In this document: one piece after another, positions 46,605 to 53,166 of the stretch
How positions within the stretch are numbered: position 1 is the first letter of the stretch
How the letters are laid out: every line of letters starts with the position of its first letter
From: UBA1181 sp963626555
GTDB lineage: Bacteria > Bacteroidota > Bacteroidia > Bacteroidales > Paludibacteraceae
Assembly (NCBI GenBank): GCA_963626555.1
Contig: CAVFXQ010000004.1
Coordinates: 1 to 64,000 of the forward strand
Length of the DNA: 64,000 bases
Direction: 5' to 3'
Made by a program: the position numbers and the translations under genes
The notes under the pieces: model-generated
The model's input: only the letters and a program-made list of their open reading frames with translations
Databases searched by the model: none
Told to the model about the DNA's origin: nothing

Positions 46605-46637
46605 AAAAAATCAATCAATTATATTCTTTTACCACCC

Positions 46638-46645
46638 CAAAATTA
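46638..46645 (-). promoter_or_regulatory. -7 box of the nfeD operon
   Basis: The minus strand reads TAATTTTG, a full TAnnTTTG match, about 34 nt before the NfeD start codon. No -33 TTG is clear. Confidence 0.5.
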
Positions 46646-46724
46646 GGTAAAAAGAGTGAAAAAAACTTAATTTGCGAAACCTTATATTACAACCGAAAGA
46701 TAAATAAAAGAAAATATTTTGAAT

Positions 46725-49655
46725 ATGAAAAGAAAATTACTTACCGCGATGTTAGCTGTCTGCGGCGGTCTATGTGCCAACGCAGCAGCGTCATACGACT
46801 TCGAGGATGGAACTTTGACGTGGAACCAAGGGTGGGGAAACGAGTCGTCCGCGATTGTTAGCAATCCATACAAATGTGGGAACACGAGCGACTATTGTCT
46901 TCACATCGTGACCACGGGCTATGGAATGTTGGGTTATTGGAATGAAGACGACCTCTCAGCCAACTACGTTGCCATAGACGTGTTTAGCATGACTGACTGC
47001 ACTATGAGAGTCTACTGCTCTGGAATTGAAGCAGACAGATATTACACCATTGAAAAAGGAAAATGGCAAACTGTTTTCGTTGACTATAAAGATGCTTCTA
47101 AATCAGGTGCAAGCTCCATTTTGGAGTTCTGTCAGTCTGGTGAAACAGGAGAACTCTATGTTGACAATGTCCGCGTAGTCTCAAGCAAGACCGGAGCCGT
47201 TTCCTGCACAGAAGCCTACACCGCTGAAGAGTGCAAGAACATCGCAGACTTCACTTTCGGACAATTGGCTATGGGTGGCGGTGGATTTGTTCCTGGCGTT
47301 ATCGCCCAAGGAAACACAAAAATCGCACGCACCGACGTGGGTGGCGCCTACAAGTGGAACTACAGCAGTTCTAAGTGGGAACCCATCACCAACTTCATTT
47401 CAGAAGACAACAAGGGTTTATACAGTATCGAAGGTATTGCCATTGACCCTCAGAACGAGAACAACATCTATCTGTTGGCTGGAAACCAATACTTCAGTTC
47501 GCAAAAGACAGCGATTTTGTGTTCTAAAGACGGTGGAAAAACTTTCACTACCTCAGACATCACAAACATTGCCGTCGTACACGGTAACGGCGACGGAAGA
47601 AACTGTGGAGAACGTATCGCAGTAGACCCCAACAACAGCAACATCATCTACTCTGGAGCAAGAGCTAAGACTCCACTCATCTGTAGTACCGATGGTGGTG
47701 CAAACTGGGACGTTGTTTCTTCATTCCCTTCTTCTGCATTTTCAAACTCTATCAACTGGCCAAGTTGGGAAAGCAAATCCGTAAACACAACAGCCGACGA
47801 GAATGGTACGACAGCCGTTGTATTTGACGGCTCAAGTGTTAGCGGTGGCAAGACACAACGTATCTTCGTAGGTATTTCAAGCCTCAACACAGCCAACGTC
47901 TATGTGTCAGAGGATGGAGGTTCTTCTTGGTCTACTATCAGTTCGTTGCCAACCAACCTCATTCCTTGCAGAATGAAGATGGACAAGAACGGCAACTTAC
48001 TCATTGCCTACTCAGACAAGAAAGCTTACGGAAGCAATGGTGCTATCTACCGTTACAATCCAAATACGAAGACTGCCGAGAATATCTCGCCTGCTACTGG
48101 ATACGCATTCGGTGACGTTGCCGTTTCACCTAACGACGCCAACAAACTCGTTGTCTCAACCAACAGCACATGGGTGCCACAAGCCTGGGAGAACGGTTCG
48201 TCAGCCAACGGAGACATCATCTGGGTTTCTACCGATGGTGGTAAGAACTGGACAAACTTAAACGGCAAGTTCACGCTTAAGAGCAATGGCGTAACCTGGA
48301 TCTCTGGATATGCACTCCACTGGTGTGGAACAGTCTGCATCGATCCTACTACCGAAAAAGTATCTTTCGGTTCTGGAAACGGTATCTTCTCTTGCGATGA
48401 TATCTGGACTGCAAGCGACAACTACACATTCTACTTCGATGTGAAAGGTATTGAAGAGACAGTTCCATTAGACGCTGTCAGCATTCCATGCGGTGGGGAC
48501 TTCCTCTCTGTAATCGGAGACTACACCGGATTCATCCACAAGGATCTCTCTACCTACCCTGCAATCCACGACCCTGCGCCTGGAACAACGGGAGGTATCA
48601 ACTACTACAGTGGCGACCACAACATCCAAATGCGTGTTGCCAACTCTGGCTTCTACATCACCACAACTGGCGCAACAGGTTGGAAGAAGACCGCCGCAAA
48701 CACCTCTTACTCATATAGCAACCAATATTGCTCAGGATGCGACCCTTACCCATCTAACGAGGGTAAATGTGCAATCACTAAGAAAGCAGACGGAACAACG
48801 CGCTATTTTGTGATTCCAGGACCAGGAGAAAGCGGAATCTTCTATTCCGACAACGAAGGCGCTTCTTGGACGAAAGTTTCTGGCACAGACAAGGCTACTC
48901 ATATCCAAGTTGACCCTGAAAATGATGAATTCGTATATGCAGGAGGCAAACAATACTTCTACAAAAGTTCTGACTATGGTACAACCTTCTCTTCACAATC
49001 ATTGTCTAACGGCGACTACGGACGTATCACGGTAGTCAACGGCGTTGAAGGATTGATCTATGCACCAGGCGGAACCAACGGTTTGTATGTTTCAGTTGAC
49101 AATGGTGAAAAATTCACTAAAGTTGAAAATGTAACAAGTTGTGATGCTGTCGGCGCAGGTGTCGGCAAAGATGGCAAGGGCTACGTTCTCTACATCTACG
49201 GAGTGGTTTATGGTTGTACTGCAGGAATCTACTTCTCTGAAGACGAAGGTGCTACATGGACACGTGCAACTAAAGACAACCAACAGTTCGGTGGACCAGG
49301 AAACGGACAGTTCATCTTAGGAGATTGGAACACATACGGACGTGTTTATATGAGTTCAATCGGTATGGGTATCATCTACGGAGAATATGCCAACAAGGCG
49401 GCTACCACCGCAAGTTTCTGCGACGGAACGAATGTCAACGAGGCACAAGCAGAGAAGTCGATAGTCATCACCCCTAACCCATTCTCTGAAACAGCAACAC
49501 TCTACGGTGAAGGCGACTACACCATCACCAATATGCTCGGAGCAGTTGTAGAAGAAGGAATCGCCAACGGAACTACTGAAATCGGAGCTAACCTCAGCAA
49601 TGGCGTATATGTAGTTCTCTTCAACGGAAGCGCAACAAAACTCATCAAGAAATAA
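46725..49655 (+). CDS. T9SS-secreted GH74-like protein with N-terminal carbohydrate-binding-like domain
   Basis: The first ATG at 46725 is preferred; the TTG two codons upstream is weaker. A signal peptide (LLTAMLAVCGGLCANA) is followed by a ~130-residue beta-sandwich resembling carbohydrate-binding modules. A GH74-type propeller follows, with GGGGFVPGVIAQ and ARTDVGGAYKW (Asp near residue 204, the usual place of the catalytic base) and repeated STDGGKNW/SEDGGSSW (BNR-like) motifs. The C-terminus carries a type A T9SS sorting domain (ITPNPFSETATLYGEG through YVVLFNGSATKLIKK). Known GH74 enzymes cut xyloglucan. The segment where the second catalytic Asp is expected reads HWCGTVCIDP, which may lack it, so activity is uncertain. 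Confidence 0.8.
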   Translation: MKRKLLTAMLAVCGGLCANAAASYDFEDGTLTWNQGWGNESSAIVSNPYKCGNTSDYCLHIVTTGYGMLGYWNEDDLSANYVAIDVFSMTDCTMRVYCSGIEADRYYTIEKGKWQTVFVDYKDASKSGASSILEFCQSGETGELYVDNVRVVSSKTGAVSCTEAYTAEECKNIADFTFGQLAMGGGGFVPGVIAQGNTKIARTDVGGAYKWNYSSSKWEPITNFISEDNKGLYSIEGIAIDPQNENNIYLLAGNQYFSSQKTAILCSKDGGKTFTTSDITNIAVVHGNGDGRNCGERIAVDPNNSNIIYSGARAKTPLICSTDGGANWDVVSSFPSSAFSNSINWPSWESKSVNTTADENGTTAVVFDGSSVSGGKTQRIFVGISSLNTANVYVSEDGGSSWSTISSLPTNLIPCRMKMDKNGNLLIAYSDKKAYGSNGAIYRYNPNTKTAENISPATGYAFGDVAVSPNDANKLVVSTNSTWVPQAWENGSSANGDIIWVSTDGGKNWTNLNGKFTLKSNGVTWISGYALHWCGTVCIDPTTEKVSFGSGNGIFSCDDIWTASDNYTFYFDVKGIEETVPLDAVSIPCGGDFLSVIGDYTGFIHKDLSTYPAIHDPAPGTTGGINYYSGDHNIQMRVANSGFYITTTGATGWKKTAANTSYSYSNQYCSGCDPYPSNEGKCAITKKADGTTRYFVIPGPGESGIFYSDNEGASWTKVSGTDKATHIQVDPENDEFVYAGGKQYFYKSSDYGTTFSSQSLSNGDYGRITVVNGVEGLIYAPGGTNGLYVSVDNGEKFTKVENVTSCDAVGAGVGKDGKGYVLYIYGVVYGCTAGIYFSEDEGATWTRATKDNQQFGGPGNGQFILGDWNTYGRVYMSSIGMGIIYGEYANKAATTASFCDGTNVNEAQAEKSIVITPNPFSETATLYGEGDYTITNMLGAVVEEGIANGTTEIGANLSNGVYVVLFNGSATKLIKK

Positions 49656-49683
49656 ACAATAATATTTCTTTCAGATAACAAGA

Positions 49684-49711
49684 AGAGAGAGTCGTGAAAA
49701 TGGCTCTCTCT
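49684..49711 (+). terminator. Terminator of the GH74-like gene
   Basis: Arms AGAGAGAGTC (49684-49693) and GGCTCTCTCT (49702-49711) form a 10-bp stem (one G-T wobble) followed by a run of T. It lies about 30 nt past the stop codon. Confidence 0.85.
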
Positions 49712-49787
49712 TTTTTTTCGTCTTAACTTTTTGTCTAATTCAAAGAAAAACAAAAACAGCCACAACCTATAGCAGTTTTGAAATTCG

Positions 49788-49795
49788 TATCTTTG
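49788..49795 (+). promoter_or_regulatory. -7 box of the split hipA pair
   Basis: TATCTTTG is an exact TAnnTTTG match, 18 nt before the start codon of the HipS-like gene, giving a leader of about 10 nt. A TTG at 49778 is too close to be the -33 element. Confidence 0.6.
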
Positions 49796-49812
49796 CCCCA
49801 AACTGTAAAGTT

Positions 49813-50148
49813 ATGAGGCAACTCCATGTATACGTCAACGACACCTTTGCCGGCACACTGACCGAGGCAAAGCCAGGAAGAGACTACACCTTTGCCTACG
49901 ATGAAGCGTATTTAGCTTCCAACGGTCCAGACATTTCCGTAACGCTTCCCAAACGTGCAGATCCATACACGTCAAAGACGCTTTTCCCATTCTTCTGCAA
50001 CAACCTGCCTGAAGGAGCGAATAGAAGAATGATCTGCCGATATGAAAAAATCGACGAGCAAGACCTCTTCAGCCTTCTCGTAATTATGGCAGACCAAGAT
50101 TGCATCGGAGCCGTCCAAGTAAGAAAGATCAAGAATGACAGAAAATAA
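49813..50148 (+). CDS. HipA N-terminal-domain protein (HipS-like)
   Basis: The 111-residue protein consists only of the small N-subdomain of HipA (RQLHVYVNDTFAGTL, YLASNGPDISVTLPKR, FPFFCNNLPEGANRR). In the tripartite HipBST systems this part is a separate protein, HipS, which acts as the antitoxin of the kinase HipT. It overlaps the kinase gene by 14 bp in another frame, so translation is coupled. The usual HipB gene (helix-turn-helix) is absent on both sides. Confidence 0.85.
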   Translation: MRQLHVYVNDTFAGTLTEAKPGRDYTFAYDEAYLASNGPDISVTLPKRADPYTSKTLFPFFCNNLPEGANRRMICRYEKIDEQDLFSLLVIMADQDCIGAVQVRKIKNDRK

Positions 50149-51058
50149 TTACATATTAGATTTTGATTTGGAGGAGTTTAACGATGTGTCAAACATTGTC
50201 AAAACGATGAAACGCATCTCTGTTTCGGGTGTGCAGGAGAAATTCCCCACCATCATAGAAAACGGCAAGGTACGCCTTGCGCATAGAGACGAGCGTTCTA
50301 CCCACATCCTAAAACCCGCACCTTGGGATCGCACCCTATGCGCACGGAATCAGATACCTGCCAATGAATATTTAACTATGCAAATCGCCGATCAAGTCTA
50401 CGGAATTGCAACCGCCTCATACGGACTATGCCTTACCCCTTCAAAAAAGCATGTATTCATCACTCGTAGGTTTGATATTCTTCCAAATGGTTCTAAACTT
50501 TTGATGGAAGATTTCGCCACTATTATCGGACGAGATGAAGCCAGTGATGGCGTTTGGTTCAAATACATGGGGTCTTACGAAGACATTGCCAGAGCAATAC
50601 GAAAGCACGTTGCAGAATGGAAAGAGGATTTAGAAAGATTCTTCAACCTCGTGTTGTTCAACTACATCTATGGAAACGGAGATGCACACACGAAGAACTT
50701 CTCACTAATCAAGTACGGAGATAAATTCAGACTGGCTCCTGCATACGACCTGCTCAACACGCATATTCATATAGACGATGATGACTTCGCACTCAGCGAA
50801 GGCTTGTCGCCCAACATCGAACCCAGCGATGTTATGGACAAAACAGGTCACCCTTGCCGTTTAGATTTCTATCGCTTCGGTCGGATTATTGGAATACAAG
50901 AGCCAAGCCTCAACGAGATTCTTGACAATTTTACCGTTCTATCTGCAACGGTTAAACACCTAATATCCAATAGTTACCTCAACGAGAAGATGAAACGTTC
51001 CTACCTCCGTGTGGTGAAAGAACGAATCAGTCGGTTTGCGAGAGTGGCAGAAAATTAA
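50135..51058 (+). CDS. HipA C-terminal-domain Ser/Thr kinase (HipT-like)
   Basis: The 307-residue kinase shows the phospho-switch segment ISVSGVQEKF (28-37), then HILKPAP (57-63), the catalytic NGDAHTKNFSL (181-191; Asp183, Asn188) and the metal-binding APAYDLL (201-207; Asp204). All key residues are present, so it is probably active. Relatives phosphorylate aminoacyl-tRNA synthetases such as GltX or TrpS and halt translation. It is paired with the HipS-like gene. Both genes together make a split HipA without visible DNA-binding partner. The kinase is likely inhibited by the small protein. Confidence 0.88.
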   Translation: MTENNYILDFDLEEFNDVSNIVKTMKRISVSGVQEKFPTIIENGKVRLAHRDERSTHILKPAPWDRTLCARNQIPANEYLTMQIADQVYGIATASYGLCLTPSKKHVFITRRFDILPNGSKLLMEDFATIIGRDEASDGVWFKYMGSYEDIARAIRKHVAEWKEDLERFFNLVLFNYIYGNGDAHTKNFSLIKYGDKFRLAPAYDLLNTHIHIDDDDFALSEGLSPNIEPSDVMDKTGHPCRLDFYRFGRIIGIQEPSLNEILDNFTVLSATVKHLISNSYLNEKMKRSYLRVVKERISRFARVAEN

Positions 51059-51150
51059 AGTTTTCTGCTCTAAATCCATCAAGATTTTCATTTAATTTAA
51101 AGAATAGTTAAAATCAATACAGGCTGTGGCAGTTTTAAGATTACACCTCC

Positions 51151-51182
51151 CGACCATTTTGTTGACCTCAACAAAATGGTCG
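51151..51182. repeat. Palindrome copy 1 (32 bp)
   Basis: Arms CGACCATTTTGTTGA and TCAACAAAATGGTCG enclose CC, forming a perfect 15-bp stem. It shares ~50 bp of related 3' flank with copy 2 (TTTCTACT... then ACAAACC... and CACGATA), so the repeat unit is about 85 bp. Confidence 0.95.
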
Positions 51183-51240
51183 CCTTTGTTTCTACTTCCG
51201 CAAACCTCATCAAAACACGATAGTCCACTTTTGCACAAAA

Positions 51241-51339
51241 AAGTAGACTGTCAGTACACTAAATCGCCTTGAAAAGTAGACTGTAGGTAGACCAGTCTAC
51301 TCAAAAAGTAGACTGTCAGCACAAAAAGTAGACTGTCTA
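51241..51339 (+). repeat. Four direct copies of AAGTAGACTGT(C/A)
   Basis: The copies start at 51241, 51274, 51306 and 51326, and an inverted partial copy (CAGTCTACT) lies at 51293-51301. Spacing is 33, 32 and 20 nt. They end 12 nt upstream of the -33 element of a consensus promoter, as would binding sites of a regulator. Confidence 0.85.
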
Positions 51340-51351
51340 AGAGCTTTACTT

Positions 51352-51382
51352 TTGAAATAATTCTCACTTTTTCCTACTTTTG
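51352..51382 (+). promoter_or_regulatory. Consensus promoter of the truncated AlbA_2-type gene
   Basis: TTG at 51352-51354, a 20-nt spacer and TACTTTTG at 51375-51382 match the Bacteroidota promoter pattern. It lies about 90 nt before the start of the truncated gene. Confidence 0.7.
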
Positions 51383-51473
51383 CCAAAACGTCTACAATAT
51401 CAACTCTTTGGAAATTTTTCCAAAAGAGTAAAAGCATAGTAACACTTCACATACCAATCACAACATCATTAAC

Positions 51474-51611
51474 ATGAGGCAACCCATTGACATAAAAAAC
51501 CTATCAAAGTACAAGGAGAATAACCGAATAGAGGCCAAAAGAGCCAAAGGAGGTGTTCCCAATAGTATGTGGGAAACATATTCTGCTTTCGCAAATACAG
51601 ATGGTGGCATA
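51474..51611 (+). pseudogene. Truncated AlbA_2/Schlafen-type (AAA-4) regulator gene
   Basis: The first 46 codons read MRQPIDIKNLSKYKENNRIE, then AKRAKGGVPNSMWETYSAFA and NTDGGI, a near-perfect match to the start of AlbA_2-domain proteins (ENNRIEAK and SxWETYSAFANTDGGxILLG). Homology ends 10 nt before palindrome copy 2 and the ~350-500 residues usually found after it are missing. The frame runs on to 51740 through unrelated sequence. A promoter remains upstream, so a short peptide may still be made. Confidence 0.8.
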
Positions 51612-51621
51612 AAATTCTCCC

Positions 51622-51653
51622 CGACCATTTTGTTGACCTCAACAAAATGGTCG
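51622..51653. repeat. Palindrome copy 2 (32 bp), at the truncation point of the AlbA_2 gene
   Basis: Identical to copy 1 over 32 bp (arms CGACCATTTTGTTGA / TCAACAAAATGGTCG around CC) and followed by a related ~50-bp flank. It begins 10 nt after the last recognisable codon of the truncated gene. Confidence 0.95.
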
Positions 51654-51773
51654 CCAGCGTTTCTACTGTTACACAAACCATATCAAATCACGATATCTTT
51701 GCGTAAAAAAAAGAAACATTTGCTATATATAAAACTCTGAATATCAATAAACAACGCTATTATCTCTATTCCC

Positions 51774-51805
51774 CGACCATTTTGTTGGGTCCAACAAAAT
51801 GGTCG
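51774..51805. repeat. Palindrome copy 3 (32 bp), with a compensatory change
   Basis: Arms CGACCATTTTGTTGG and CCAACAAAATGGTCG enclose GT. Compared with copies 1 and 2, the A-T pair at stem position 15 is G-C, so both arms changed together. Its 3' flank is not shared with the other copies. Confidence 0.95.
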
Positions 51806-51942
51806 CCCCCTCCTCCTTTTAATCTCTCGCCTTCCATACTACTATTTCTTCTCCTTCCTCTACCTCAAACTCCTCGGGTTCTTTAGAGCTTGTTTATTAT
51901 ACTCAACTTCAACTCTATTCGCGTTTTTCTCTTTATCTTTCG

Positions 51943-51950
51943 TATCTTTG
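51943..51950 (+). promoter_or_regulatory. -7 box of the methyltransferase-mcrBC operon
   Basis: TATCTTTG is a full TAnnTTTG match, 95 nt before the methyltransferase start. No -33 TTG is clear. Confidence 0.55.
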
Positions 51951-52044
51951 TAGAAGTAAGGGGAAAAAGACAACAAGTATTTTTTTCTGAAAGATAGTTC
52001 TGTGTTGTGAATGTCGACAACAATGAAGTTTTATAAAAAACGGA

Positions 52045-53163
52045 ATGGCAATAAAACAATATAAATTTGTTGACTTATTTGCTGGCATAGGAGGATTTCA
52101 CACTGCTATGCATAGTGTGGGTGCAAAGTGTGTTTTTGCAAGCGAATGGGACAAATATGCTCGTACATCGTACGAAGAAAACTACAAAAGTATCGAACCT
52201 TCTCTATTTGAAAAAAAAGAAGACGGGACTTACTTGTATTTCAATGAAGATATTACGCAAGCAGACCCTAAAGACATTCCTGATTTTGAGGTTTGTTGCG
52301 GAGGTTTCCCCTGTCAACCTTTTTCCACAGCTGGGCTTAAACGAGGATTTGATGATACAAGAGGCACTCTTTTTTTCAACATAGCCAACATTGTAAAATA
52401 CAAGATAGACAATGGTTGTCCCCCAAAAGTTTTATTCTTAGAAAATGTTCGTGGACTAAGAAGCCATGACAACGGAAACACTCTAAAAGTCATACTAGCC
52501 ACTTTAGAAGAGTTGGGGTATAGGGTTTCTTATGCAATCTTAAATGCCAAATATTTTGGAGTTCCGCAAAACAGAGAACGAATTTTCATCATTGCGTGGT
52601 ACAAAAAACTAATAAATGTAGATGAGTTCAAATTCCCTTATGGCATAGACTCTAATGGAGAAACGATATACGAAAAAATTAGAGTTAAAACAGAGGCAAT
52701 GCCAACTAAAATTTCTGAAATACTTGAACCCGACGAATTTGTAAACGATTTCACCATATCTGACAGATTGTGGGCGGGACACCAAGCTCGTAAAAAACGA
52801 AATATGGAAAATGGGAAAGGATTTGGATATAGAAAATTTAATGAAAATAGCACATATTGTAGTACAATATCTGCAAGATATTGGAAAGACGGAAGCGAAA
52901 TCTTGATCGACCAAGAAGAAAAAGGTCAAAATCCACGAACCCTAACGCCTGTAGAGGCAGGGCGACTACAAGGATATCGGGTTTTAGGACACGGTTGGAA
53001 ATATCCTGAATATGCAAACAATTCAAACTATAATGGTACCAACATAGAATTCAAGATTGTTGTATCAAAAAAAGAAGCTTACCACCAATTTGGCAACAGT
53101 GTTGCTGTTCCCGTAATTAAACGACTTGCGCAAGAGATTGTCAAACAACTATTAAGCATATAA
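52045..53163 (+). CDS. DNA (cytosine-5)-methyltransferase next to McrBC
   Basis: The 372-residue protein carries all motifs: I (FVDLFAGIGGF, residues 8-18), IV with Cys90 (GGFPCQPFSTAG), VI (LENVRGL), VIII (GVPQNRERIFIIA) and X (QFGNSVAVPVI). The region between VIII and IX is long (about 100 residues) and should set target specificity. It lies 3 nt before mcrB, so they are cotranscribed. In the LlaJI type of system such a methyltransferase protects host DNA from an McrB/McrC-like nuclease. It is AT-rich like the first third of mcrB. Confidence 0.93.
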   Translation: MAIKQYKFVDLFAGIGGFHTAMHSVGAKCVFASEWDKYARTSYEENYKSIEPSLFEKKEDGTYLYFNEDITQADPKDIPDFEVCCGGFPCQPFSTAGLKRGFDDTRGTLFFNIANIVKYKIDNGCPPKVLFLENVRGLRSHDNGNTLKVILATLEELGYRVSYAILNAKYFGVPQNRERIFIIAWYKKLINVDEFKFPYGIDSNGETIYEKIRVKTEAMPTKISEILEPDEFVNDFTISDRLWAGHQARKKRNMENGKGFGYRKFNENSTYCSTISARYWKDGSEILIDQEEKGQNPRTLTPVEAGRLQGYRVLGHGWKYPEYANNSNYNGTNIEFKIVVSKKEAYHQFGNSVAVPVIKRLAQEIVKQLLSI

Positions 53164-53166
53164 AAC

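Larger units (their letters stand above)
51059..52044. other. Repeat-rich segment with a gene relic, between the hip pair and the McrBC system
   Basis: This ~1-kb segment has no intact gene. It holds three palindromes (51151, 51622, 51774), a direct-repeat cluster (51241-51339), a promoter (51352-51382), a truncated AlbA_2-type gene (51474-51611) and the promoter of the methyltransferase. Nothing is seen between 51806 and 51942 except pyrimidine-rich sequence. Confidence 0.7.

Noticed and set aside
46719..46724. TTG start two codons before the ATG of the GH74-like gene
   Set aside because: The ATG at 46725 starts a typical basic signal peptide; the TTG adds only Met-Asn and lacks support.
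51241..51339. CRISPR array
   Set aside because: The repeats are only ~12-14 bp, spacing is uneven (33, 32, 20), and no cas genes are near.
51151..51805. Palindromes as intrinsic terminators
   Set aside because: None is followed by a T-run on either strand, and two lie beside a gene relic rather than at a gene end.
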